From: Anaerolineae bacterium
GTDB lineage: Bacteria > Chloroflexota > Anaerolineae > Aggregatilineales > UBA2796
NCBI GenBank assembly: GCA_020851855.1
Contig: JADZBY010000238.1
Location: forward strand, 1 to 5,508
Length of the DNA: 5,508 nt
Direction of reading: 5' to 3'
In this document: piece after piece, positions 1 through 5,323 of the stretch
Layout of the letters: each line of letters opens with the position of its first letter
How positions within the stretch are numbered: position 1 is the stretch's first letter
The notes under the pieces: generated by a model
What the model saw: the letters and a program-made list of their open reading frames with translations, nothing else
What the model was told of the DNA's origin: nothing
Databases searched by the model: none
Program-made: the position numbers and the translations under genes

Positions 1-179
1 TCGCCCATCTCGGCAAAGAACGCCTCTGCGCCCATGCCGGTCCAGCCGCCGCTCTGCAGGGCGCTTTGCAGCCGCGCCGCCTGCTCGATCAAGTGCTGCA
101 CGGCCTGCGCCTGCTCTGAAAACTGCCCGGCGAAGGCTGCCAGATCGTCGTAGTTCGCCTGAATGACCCGCGCTGACAC
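1..179 (-). CDS. WXG100 family protein (ESX/type VII secretion-like), N-terminal part, cut by the window start
   Basis: Reading the minus strand from a GTG at 179-177 gives 59 codons without a stop, running off the window at position 1. The protein is helical and rich in Ala, Gln and Leu. It begins MSARVIQANYDDLAAF and carries a W-T-G motif at residues 46-48 (GGWTGMGAEAFFAEM, residues 44-58). This matches the WXG100 pattern: an N-terminal helix, a WxG turn near residue 45, then the start of a second helix. Family members are about 100 residues, form helical hairpins that dimerise, and are typically exported by, or fused to substrates of, type VII-like secretion systems. The GTG start is supported by a GAGGAG ribosome site 7 nt upstream; no in-frame ATG lies before the WxG motif. 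The C-terminal half is outside the window, so a long fusion protein (for example a WXG-toxin) cannot be excluded. Confidence 0.85.
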   Translation of the reverse strand, partial: MSARVIQANYDDLAAFAGQFSEQAQAVQHLIEQAARLQSALQSGGWTGMGAEAFFAEMG

Positions 180-186
180 CTTTGGA

Positions 187-192
187 CTCCTC
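187..192 (-). promoter_or_regulatory. Ribosome binding site for the WXG100 gene
   Basis: On the minus strand GAGGAG lies 7 nt before the GTG codon at 179. It is a strong Shine-Dalgarno match at standard spacing and is the main reason for choosing this non-ATG start. Confidence 0.75.
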
Positions 193-344
193 GTGCTCAA
201 CTCGCGCCGGAAGACGCGCGCTTACCAGGCTGGCAATAAGGCCAAGACAAGTAATCGGGGTGCAACGGCGGCGTGCAGCGGCGCTGGCGGACGTTATTTC
301 TGAGGTGATAGAGCCGGATGGCGGACCAGGCGGCGGGAAATGTT

Positions 345-364
345 ATTACAAGCGTAATTGTAAT
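345..364. promoter_or_regulatory. Operator-like perfect inverted repeat (7-6-7) over the predicted transcription start
   Basis: ATTACAA (345-351) and TTGTAAT (358-364) are perfect inverted arms separated by 6 bp. The element overlaps the end of the -10 box (363-368) and covers the predicted start of transcription at about 356. A dimeric repressor bound here would block the promoter. The TTGTAA/TTACAA type of half-site with short spacing resembles sites used by small helix-turn-helix regulators such as GntR-family members, but no regulator gene is in the window, so the family is a guess. A second overlapping inverted repeat, TAATC (361-365) and GATTA (371-375), lies beside it. Confidence 0.5.
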
Positions 365-390
365 CATATGGATTATCAAAACCTTGTCAA
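363..390 (-). promoter_or_regulatory. Sigma70-type promoter driving the WXG100 gene
   Basis: On the minus strand a consensus -35 box TTGACA (390-385) is followed after 16 bp by TATGAT (368-363), a 5/6 match to TATAAT. Transcription would start near 356 and give a leader of roughly 177 nt before the GTG at 179. The site lies in the only AT-rich island of this spacer. The next gene in that direction is the WXG100 gene. Confidence 0.65.
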
Positions 391-458
391 GCCGCCACAA
401 CACGACGGAAACCCGACGGTCAGGGACACCCTGTGCCAAACCGGGTAGAAGCGAAAGC

Positions 459-500
459 GCCCTCTCGCCCGCTGTGGGCGAGGGGTTGGGGTGAGGGGAG
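459..500. repeat. REP-like hairpin repeat with a TTGGGGTGAGGGG tail
   Basis: CTCGCCC (464-470) and GGGCGAG (476-482) form a perfect 7-bp stem around a 5-nt loop; it can be extended to 461-485 with one wobble pair. The tail GGGGTTGGGGTGAGGGG (483-499) follows. The same combination in the opposite orientation (CCTCACCCCCTGACCCCCTCTC) occurs from 2290, so these are two members of one dispersed family. Such elements are common in spacers of several bacterial phyla and are usually not translated. Confidence 0.65.
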
Positions 501-569
501 CCATGCAAAGCGCGGGAGTGGCCGTTAGAATTACAGCGTCGGACCGAGACGCCCCGCGCTGAAGCATGG

Positions 570-638
570 GGCTGAGACTGCAAAGCCCTGTCGGGCTAAA
601 GACTACGCTCCAGCCCGCAGGGCTTCGTGCTCTCAGCC
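570..638. repeat. 69-nt imperfect palindrome (22 paired bases)
   Basis: Three nested perfect arms can be seen. GGCTGAGA (570-577) pairs with TCTCAGCC (631-638). AAGCCCTG (583-590) pairs with CAGGGCTT (618-625). CGGGCT (592-597) pairs with AGCCCG (612-617). The loop is 14 nt (598-611), there is a symmetrical 5x5 internal loop and one bulged T at 591. On either strand this would fold as a long hairpin. It sits 40 nt past the stop of the propeller gene and could act as a transcription end or mRNA stabiliser, but its form (long palindrome with mismatches) also fits a REP or small non-autonomous mobile element. Confidence 0.7.
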
Positions 639-639
639 T

Positions 640-653
640 GGCCCTTCAGGGCC
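640..653. terminator. Short GC hairpin downstream of the propeller gene, possible terminator
   Basis: GGCCCT (640-645) and AGGGCC (648-653) form a perfect 6-bp stem, beginning 25 nt past the TAA at 681-679. No run of T follows in the minus direction, so a classic intrinsic terminator is not shown. Together with the adjoining 69-nt palindrome it may end or protect the transcript. Confidence 0.3.
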
Positions 654-678
654 GGGCAGCTCAAGTGCGGCTGTAGTA

Positions 679-2187
679 TTAGAGGCGCGGCTCGTCGCGG
701 CGCTGGACGCGCTGGCCGAGCAGCCACGCTGCGCCCGTGATCAGGACCAGTGCGCTGCACAGGGACAGGCACGTCACGCCGATCAGCGCGGCGGGTGAGG
801 CGAGGTTCACGTCGAGCAGCGGGCGGCGGTAGAGCATCTCGCCTTCCGGCGCGGGCGGAGTGGCCGTCCAGGCGGGCGGCTCGACGTTGAAGCGCCACGG
901 CAGCCGGCTTCCGGCATTCGGCCCATCCACCGACCAGGCAACGAGGCTGCTTCCAGGGCGAAAGGTGTAGGCGAAGCGCCCATCGTCGCCCGGCACAGCC
1001 TCGATCTGCTCGGCGGGCACGCGCGCGCCGTTCACGGTCAGAGTTTGTCCTTCCGGGCAATCGCTGCGCCAGGACAGCGTGACCTGCTCGGACTCGACCA
1101 CGGCCAGATCGGCGGGTTCCGGCTCGGTGGCTTCGCACGCTTCGGCAGGCGCGACGGTGGGCGCGCCCCAGGCCATCACCTGGACCGGGTTGCCGCGCCC
1201 GACGTTGACCCACTGCAAGCCGCCGCGCACCGACCCGATGAACAGCGCATCGCCGAGCAACGCCATGTGCTCGCCCGCGCCGCTCTGGCCCAGGCCGGCC
1301 ACCAAGCGCAGCGGCCCATCCCCGATCAGCTCGAACTCGACCAGATCGGCCCCGTCGGGCGCAGCGCGGGCGGCAAAAATGCGGCTGCCCACGACGGCCA
1401 GATCGGCAATCTGCGCGCTGGCCGCTTGGCCTGTGGCGCTCGGCGCGGGCGGATCGATGCTCAGCGTGCCCAGGAAGCGCGGCGCGGCGGGCGGCGGCTC
1501 GCTCCGGTCCAGCGCGGACAATTCGCCGCCATGCGCCACGTACAGGCGCGCCGCGTCCGCCCTCACCAGCAGAGCGGGGGCCTGTTCGGGCAGTTCCAGC
1601 GCCAACTGCGGCGTTTCGGGATCGGCCACGTCGTACAGCCGCACGCCGCCTTGCCCTTCCGCGACCCACAAGTGCGACGGCTGCGCCACGTCCAGCCACA
1701 CATCGAGCGCCGGGCCAAGCGTGGCCACGCCGCCCAGGCGCGCCAGCTTGCCATCGGGCGTGATGGCCAGGATGCGCACGCCCGCCTGACGCGCGGCGAT
1801 GTAGGCGCGCCCGTCCGCCGCCGCGATGCGCTGGCCGCCGCCGGGCAGCAGGTCGGTGACGTTTCCCGACGCATCGAGCGCCAGCAGGCTATCTTCGGTG
1901 AGCGCCAGCAGGAAATCGCCCGCGCGTGCGGCGTCGCGAATCTCGCCGCTGCCCAGGTCCAGGGCGAAATCGACCGCCAGCCCGCCGCCGTTCGGGTCGG
2001 GCCGGGCGCGCACCAGCCGCGTACCCTGCCCGATGACCAGCCCGCCGTCCGTCGTATCGGCCCAGAGCGCCGTGACCGGGCCGTACAGGTCCGTCTCCGC
2101 GCCTGGGTCGGGTTGGGCCAGCGCCGCCGGAGCGTGGAGCGCGGCCAGCGTGAGGAGCGCCACAAGGCTCCGCTTCAACGTGAACAT
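679..2187 (-). CDS. Exported, C-terminally membrane-anchored beta-propeller-like protein (LVIVD-type repeats)
   Basis: 502 residues. Residues 1-24 are a signal peptide (basic MFTLKR, hydrophobic stretch, ALA then Gln). Residues about 35-340 are repeated short beta-strand units of the form 'GGVRLYDVADPETPQL' (180-195), which match the LVIVD/YncE-like propeller style; other units are near 90-113, 127-149, 212-241, 262-290 and 309-340. Residues about 360-437 look like an Ig-like beta domain, with Cys351 and Cys377 possibly forming a disulfide. Residues about 466-490 form a hydrophobic membrane span followed by a basic tail (QRVQRRDEPRL), which should lie in the cytoplasm. The frame stays open upstream to 2445 but crosses palindromic repeats and has no secretion signal there, so the ATG at 2187 is chosen. 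No catalytic residues are recognised; the role is probably binding or scaffolding at the cell surface. The substrate is unknown. Confidence 0.8.
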   Translation of the reverse strand: MFTLKRSLVALLTLAALHAPAALAQPDPGAETDLYGPVTALWADTTDGGLVIGQGTRLVRARPDPNGGGLAVDFALDLGSGEIRDAARAGDFLLALTEDSLLALDASGNVTDLLPGGGQRIAAADGRAYIAARQAGVRILAITPDGKLARLGGVATLGPALDVWLDVAQPSHLWVAEGQGGVRLYDVADPETPQLALELPEQAPALLVRADAARLYVAHGGELSALDRSEPPPAAPRFLGTLSIDPPAPSATGQAASAQIADLAVVGSRIFAARAAPDGADLVEFELIGDGPLRLVAGLGQSGAGEHMALLGDALFIGSVRGGLQWVNVGRGNPVQVMAWGAPTVAPAEACEATEPEPADLAVVESEQVTLSWRSDCPEGQTLTVNGARVPAEQIEAVPGDDGRFAYTFRPGSSLVAWSVDGPNAGSRLPWRFNVEPPAWTATPPAPEGEMLYRRPLLDVNLASPAALIGVTCLSLCSALVLITGAAWLLGQRVQRRDEPRL

Positions 2188-2193
2188 ACGCTG

Positions 2194-2199
2194 ATTGTA
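2194..2199 (-). promoter_or_regulatory. -10 box placed for a leaderless start of the propeller gene
   Basis: On the minus strand TACAAT (2199-2194) ends 6 nt before the ATG at 2187, which puts the predicted transcription start at or next to the A of the start codon. No Shine-Dalgarno sequence is seen in the 20 nt before the ATG. No good -35 box is present at 16-18 bp. Confidence 0.45.
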
Positions 2200-2289
2200 G
2201 TCCAGAAGCGCGGGAAAGGGATGGAGAGGGCCAGGGGGGTGGGGCAATCGCCGCAAAAGTGTGGGCTGAGGCAGGCGGCAGGAAAACGC

Positions 2290-2337
2290 CTCACCCCCTG
2301 ACCCCCTCTCCACGCCGCGTGCAGCGTAGAGAGGGGG
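2290..2337. repeat. REP-like hairpin repeat, inverted relative to the copy at 459-500
   Basis: CCCCCTCTC (2302-2310) and GAGAGGGGG (2329-2337) form a perfect 9-bp stem around an 18-nt loop. The CTCACCCCCTGACC lead-in at 2291-2304 is the reverse complement type of the TTGGGGTGAGGGG tail at 487-499. It belongs to the same dispersed spacer family in the other orientation. Confidence 0.65.
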
Positions 2338-2353
2338 AATGGCGCGGCAACAG

Positions 2354-2437
2354 GGCAAGCGCTCTCCCCTCGCCATGTCCGTCACCCCCAGAGGGGACCC
2401 CCGACGGCGTGGCGAGGGGCCAGGTGGGGCGCTTGCC
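2354..2437. repeat. 84-nt nested hairpin between the DUF951 and propeller genes
   Basis: Four nested stems are visible. GGCAAGCGC (2354-2362) pairs with GCGCTTGCC (2429-2437), 9 bp. CCCCTCGCCA (2366-2375) pairs with TGGCGAGGGG (2410-2419), 10 bp. CCGTC (2379-2383) pairs with GACGG (2403-2407). CCCC (2386-2389) pairs with GGGG (2393-2396). The outer stem ends 4 bases from the stop codon of the DUF951 gene, so this may end the plsC-DUF951 transcript, although no T run follows. It may equally be a composite of REP-like elements. Confidence 0.65.
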
Positions 2438-2441
2438 TTGC

Positions 2442-2660
2442 TCACCCCGCCTCATCCGGCGTGGGCGCGGCGGGGCCAATGTTGCGCTTGAGCGCCTTGT
2501 TGAACTCCCGCCGGGTGAGCATGACGCGCCGCCCGCAGCCCAGGCAGCGCAGCCCGATATCCGCGCCGATGCGGTACACCTGCCAGCGGTCGCTGCCGCA
2601 CGGGTGCGCCTTGCGCGTCTGCACCACATCGTTCACCTGCACGTCGGCGTTTCCGGGCAT
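2442..2660 (-). CDS. DUF951 family protein
   Basis: 72 residues, a full-length member of the DUF951 family (members are about 60-70 residues). The family landmarks are all present: an N-terminal VNDVVQTRKAHPCGSDRW (9-26), then VYRIGADIGLRCLGCGRRV (28-46) and MLTRREFNKALKR (47-59). His19, Cys21, Cys39 and Cys42 could bind a metal such as zinc; this is inferred from spacing. The biochemical role of the family is not established. The ATG at 2660 is preceded by GGAAGGA (2673-2667) at 6 nt. It starts 27 nt after the stop of the acyltransferase gene on the same strand, so the two are almost surely cotranscribed. In Firmicutes the gene is commonly next to chromosome-partition or ychF genes, so this partner is different. 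A Pro/Asp-rich tail (62-72) extends past the conserved part. Confidence 0.9.
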   Translation of the reverse strand: MPGNADVQVNDVVQTRKAHPCGSDRWQVYRIGADIGLRCLGCGRRVMLTRREFNKALKRNIGPAAPTPDEAG

Positions 2661-2687
2661 GGCTCGTCCTTCCGGCGTTCGGGCGGC

Positions 2688-3767
2688 TCACTCGTTCGGC
2701 TCGCCGTCAGTGCGCTGCGGGCCGGGGCGGTTGGTCGGCTTGAGCGCGATGCCGGTCACGCCGGGCGTCCGGGCCAGGTCGGCCAGCGCGGCGAGCGCGG
2801 TGCGCGTCTCGGCGGCTTTGGCCACGCCCAACCGGTATTCAATGTAATCGTTGAGCGGGCCGTTGAGCGCGTCGAGCAGGGCGCGGGCGGCGATGCCCAC
2901 CGCTTCCGCCGTGAAGCGCACGCCCGGCAGCCGGAACGGGTCCACCGGCAGCTTGAAGTTGCGCCAGAACGGGCTGAACAGATTCGGCTTCTGGACAATC
3001 TCGCCCAATGCGGCGCGGCCCGGCAGATCGATCATGGTGGGCGCATCGCCGCGCCAGACTTCGACCCACAGGTCATACTGCCGCGTCGCCCAGTCGTCGT
3101 ACAGGGCGCGGTCTTCGGGCGGGATCAAGCTGTACAGGACGCGCTGGATGCGCCGCGTCGCGTGGTCGAGCGCTTCGCCGCGCTTGCTGCGCTCCGGCGC
3201 GATCACGGGCGGCAGGATCGGCCCGACGTTGACGGTGACAACGGGCCGCCGCAGCCGCAGCGCCTTGTTCCAGACCTGGTACGTGCCGCCCAGGCCGATG
3301 GTCAGGATGGGCGCGCCGGTTTGCAACGACAGGTACGCCGCGCCGCCCTTCGCGTTGTAGATGCCCTTCTCCCACGTGCCGCCTTCCGGGAACAGGAACA
3401 GCACCGCGCCATGATTGACCACGTCCGTCATGCGCTTCAGGCTGGACAATTCCATGCGCGTGCTACGCTTGACCAGGATTTTGCGGCCCATGCGCAAGAA
3501 CAGATTGGCCGGAAACAGCAGCTTGAAGTCCGCCGGGCCGACGTACCAGGTATCCGGCGGCAGAACGAGGCTGACCAGCATGGCGTCGGCGGTGGACAGG
3601 TGGTTGGCGACGCCGATGAGCGGGCCGTGCGCCGGGACACGCGCTTCCCCGGTGATGCGCAGCCGGAAGAAGACCGAGAGCAGCCAGCGCGTGAATCTCT
3701 GGGCGAACGAGGTCGTTTTTTCGCGAGTGGGCACGGGCGGCGCGGACGGAACATCGGACTCGGACAT
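2688..3767 (-). CDS. Lysophospholipid acyltransferase (PlsC/1-acylglycerol-3-phosphate acyltransferase-like) with a C-terminal extension
   Basis: 359 residues. Residues about 35-215 are a PlsC-type acyltransferase domain. Motif I is NHLSTAD (55-61), giving the catalytic H-x4-D pair His56/Asp61. A basic stretch GRKILVKRST (94-103) fits motif II, FPEGGTWEKG (126-135) is motif III with Glu128-Gly129, and GAPILTIGLGG (151-161) fits motif IV. The family transfers an acyl chain to lysophosphatidate or a similar lysolipid at the inner face of the membrane; the precise acceptor is not readable here. Hydrophobic residues 28-36 may help membrane contact. Residues 216-359 form an extension of about 145 residues with no motif I recognise. 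The ATG at 3767 is chosen over one 14 codons upstream because AAGGA (3779-3775) lies 7 nt before it, and because the upstream one would lie close to the promoter. First gene of an operon with DUF951. Confidence 0.88.
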   Translation of the reverse strand: MSESDVPSAPPVPTREKTTSFAQRFTRWLLSVFFRLRITGEARVPAHGPLIGVANHLSTADAMLVSLVLPPDTWYVGPADFKLLFPANLFLRMGRKILVKRSTRMELSSLKRMTDVVNHGAVLFLFPEGGTWEKGIYNAKGGAAYLSLQTGAPILTIGLGGTYQVWNKALRLRRPVVTVNVGPILPPVIAPERSKRGEALDHATRRIQRVLYSLIPPEDRALYDDWATRQYDLWVEVWRGDAPTMIDLPGRAALGEIVQKPNLFSPFWRNFKLPVDPFRLPGVRFTAEAVGIAARALLDALNGPLNDYIEYRLGVAKAAETRTALAALADLARTPGVTGIALKPTNRPGPQRTDGEPNE

Positions 3768-3774
3768 GGCGCGA

Positions 3775-3779
3775 TCCTT
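3775..3779 (-). promoter_or_regulatory. Ribosome binding site for the acyltransferase gene
   Basis: AAGGA on the minus strand lies 7 nt before the ATG at 3767. It supports this start over the in-frame ATG at 3809. Confidence 0.65.
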
Positions 3780-3799
3780 GCAGCGATTGACCGCGCCGG

Positions 3800-3808
3800 A
3801 TTGTACCA
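3800..3808 (-). promoter_or_regulatory. Extended -10 promoter for the acyltransferase-DUF951 operon
   Basis: On the minus strand TGG (3808-3806) directly precedes TACAAT (3805-3800), an extended -10 arrangement. Transcription would start near 3793, about 26 nt before the ATG. The -35 region is weak, as is usual with extended -10 promoters. The in-frame ATG at 3809 would lie upstream of this predicted start point and so cannot be used from this promoter. Confidence 0.5.
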
Positions 3809-3834
3809 CGAGCGCAGGGGGTGAGGCAGCGCGT

Positions 3835-3864
3835 TTGACATCGCGACGCGCCTCGTGATAAGGT
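3835..3864 (+). promoter_or_regulatory. Sigma70-type promoter for the DUF7282-like repeat protein
   Basis: A perfect TTGACA (3835-3840) is followed after 18 bp by TAAGGT (3859-3864), which keeps the TAnnnT core. Transcription would start near 3871 and leave a leader of about 31 nt. An AGGTG ribosome site (3893-3897) lies 4 nt before the ATG at 3902. This promoter diverges from the one at 3800-3808; the two -10 boxes are about 54 bp apart. Confidence 0.6.
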
Positions 3865-3901
3865 GAGCACGATGGCGTAACGTGCCGAAAGCAGGTGCAA
3901 C

Positions 3902-5290
3902 ATGTGCCGTAAGGGACGCCTATTCCTCAGCGTGGCCGCTATTATGGCGCTGCTGGCCGCCTTCTCCCCGCTCCTCACCACACGCGCGCAAGAGTCCGCC
4001 TGGGCGCTTCAGGTGCGCGAACTGACACCGATCCTGGGCGGCGTCTTCCGCGTCGAACAGGTCAGCGCCGCCGGGCCGGCCTGGCTGGTCATCCACAGCA
4101 GCGACGGCACGGAGCTTGGCAAAACACAGTTGGCGGCAGGGCAGCACCAGAACGTGCCGGTCAAGACGGGCGTCCCGTGGAGCGGCCCACAGATCACCGT
4201 GCGGCTCGTCGCGGATGAGGGCCAACCCGGTGTGCTTGAGGACAGCGACCCGGTCCAGGGCGAGCCGGTCACGGTGAATACGTTTTGTGTGGTGGTCTAC
4301 GACGAGGCGCAGCGCGCACGCGACGTGGCCGAATTGCGCGCCGCCTGGGTGGTGTCGCCCGTGGATGCGTGGGTGGTCATCTCGCTGGATACCGTTGACG
4401 AGACGGTCCCGCAGCGCTACGGAGCGGTCGCCGTGCCTGCCGGGGTGAGCGAGGACGTGGCCATCCCGATTGAGAATGCGCCGCAGATGGCCGGCCATTC
4501 CATCGTGGCCACGCTGCACATCGACGCGGGTGAGCCGGGCGTTTTGGAGTGGCCGGGGCCGGATGCGCCGCTCATGGCTCCCGTCAGCGTGGAAGACATG
4601 CGCCCCAGCCAGATCTCGCGCGAGCCGGTGCACATCGCGGAAGCGTACATCCGCGCAGCAGACGGCCTTTTGAACGAGACGCAGCGTACGCTGACCGTCC
4701 CGTCGGTCTTTGCGCCGGGCGGCGGCGTGCTGGTTTTGCGCACGGGCGGGCCGGACAGCCAGATCATCGCCTCGGCGGCCTTACAGGATGGCGTGAGCCG
4801 TGAGGTGGCCCTGGAAGCGCCCGCCGGGACGCCCATCCCGGCCACAGCGTTCCTTCAGGTGTTCGATACGCTGCCGGAGCCGGGCGCGCCGCTCGATCCG
4901 CCCGACTTCATGTCCGACACGGTCGAGGTGATGCTCAGCGACGGCATCATGACCGGCGTGGGCTTGGTGCAGGCCGACCAGAGCAAAGCGGAGATCGACG
5001 CGCTGGGCGGCATCACGGTCGGGCGCGTCGTGTCGTCGGCGCCGGGCTGGCTGGAAGTCTTCACCTCGGCAGGCGACATGCCGACCATCGCCGTAGTGGC
5101 CGTGCCGCCGGGCGTCAGCCGCAACCTGGTGGTCCCGCTCAGGCCGGAAGATTACGCGGTGGGCGATATCCTGATCCTGCGCCTGCACGTCGACGCGGGC
5201 GAGATGGGCGTGTACGAGTCGCCGGGTCCGGATGAGACGGTGCGCCGCGCCGATGGTCTGGCGCTGCAGGGCGGCTTGAACGTGCGGTAA
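3902..5290 (+). CDS. Secreted protein of four DUF7282-like repeats
   Basis: 462 residues. Residues 1-29 are a signal peptide (basic MCRKGR, hydrophobic stretch 7-25, TRA then Gln30). The rest consists of four units of about 100 residues, each with an opening beta region (PAWLVIHSSDG 59-69, DAWVVISLD 155-163, GGVLVLRTGG 274-283, PGWLEVFTSAG 381-391), then a 'xAGVSxxVxxP' segment (78-87, 180-189, 296-305, 402-412), then an acidic closing signature. The signatures are ADEGQPGVLEDSDPV (104-118), HIDAGEPGVLEWPGPDAPL (206-224) and HVDAGEMGVYESPGPDETV (429-447); unit three (around 319-343) lacks the DxGxxGVxE core. The pattern matches DUF7282-like domains of archaeal and Chloroflexota surface proteins; the function is unknown. 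The repeated Asp/Glu could bind cations, which is inference. There is no C-terminal anchor, so the protein is probably released or held by other wall components. It diverges from the acyltransferase operon. Confidence 0.85.
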   Translation: MCRKGRLFLSVAAIMALLAAFSPLLTTRAQESAWALQVRELTPILGGVFRVEQVSAAGPAWLVIHSSDGTELGKTQLAAGQHQNVPVKTGVPWSGPQITVRLVADEGQPGVLEDSDPVQGEPVTVNTFCVVVYDEAQRARDVAELRAAWVVSPVDAWVVISLDTVDETVPQRYGAVAVPAGVSEDVAIPIENAPQMAGHSIVATLHIDAGEPGVLEWPGPDAPLMAPVSVEDMRPSQISREPVHIAEAYIRAADGLLNETQRTLTVPSVFAPGGGVLVLRTGGPDSQIIASAALQDGVSREVALEAPAGTPIPATAFLQVFDTLPEPGAPLDPPDFMSDTVEVMLSDGIMTGVGLVQADQSKAEIDALGGITVGRVVSSAPGWLEVFTSAGDMPTIAVVAVPPGVSRNLVVPLRPEDYAVGDILILRLHVDAGEMGVYESPGPDETVRRADGLALQGGLNVR

Positions 5291-5323
5291 AGGGTAATCG
5301 CGGGCGAGGCGCACCGTGGAAAC

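Larger units (their letters stand above)
180..678. other. Non-coding spacer between the WXG100 gene and the propeller gene
   Basis: This stretch of about 500 bases holds no ORF with recognisable protein character; the open frames that cross it are GC-driven and run through palindromic repeats. From left to right it contains a probable 5' leader of about 177 nt for the WXG100 gene (180-356), an AT-rich promoter with an operator-like inverted repeat (345-390), an unassigned stretch (391-458), a REP-like hairpin (461-485), a 69-nt imperfect palindrome (570-638) and a small GC hairpin (640-653). The AT-rich patch at roughly 340-390 stands out sharply from the GC-rich surroundings. Confidence 0.7.

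Noticed and set aside
182..583. Small open frames on both strands in the spacer
   Set aside because: They read through the promoter and repeat elements, have no ribosome sites that convince and show no recognisable protein features.
640..653. Classic intrinsic terminator for the propeller gene
   Set aside because: The stem is good but there is no T tract after it in the direction of transcription, so it is listed only with low confidence.
596..1699. Minus-strand frame of 367 codons overlapping the propeller gene
   Set aside because: Arg/Ala/Gly-rich shadow frame that ends in the palindromic spacer. It overlaps a better gene almost completely.
1045..2301. Long plus-strand open frame (418 codons) opposite the propeller gene
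   Set aside because: It is rich in Arg, Gln, His and Ala without hydrophobic segments, with the composition expected of the antisense strand of a GC-rich gene. The opposite strand has a signal peptide, repeats and a membrane span.
2188..2445. 86-codon N-terminal extension of the propeller gene
   Set aside because: It is Pro/Arg-rich, translated from hairpin repeats, and would bury the signal peptide inside the protein.
2259..3824. Long plus-strand open frame (521 codons) opposite the plsC-DUF951 operon
   Set aside because: It covers two well-recognised minus-strand genes and runs through hairpin repeats. No protein family is seen in it.
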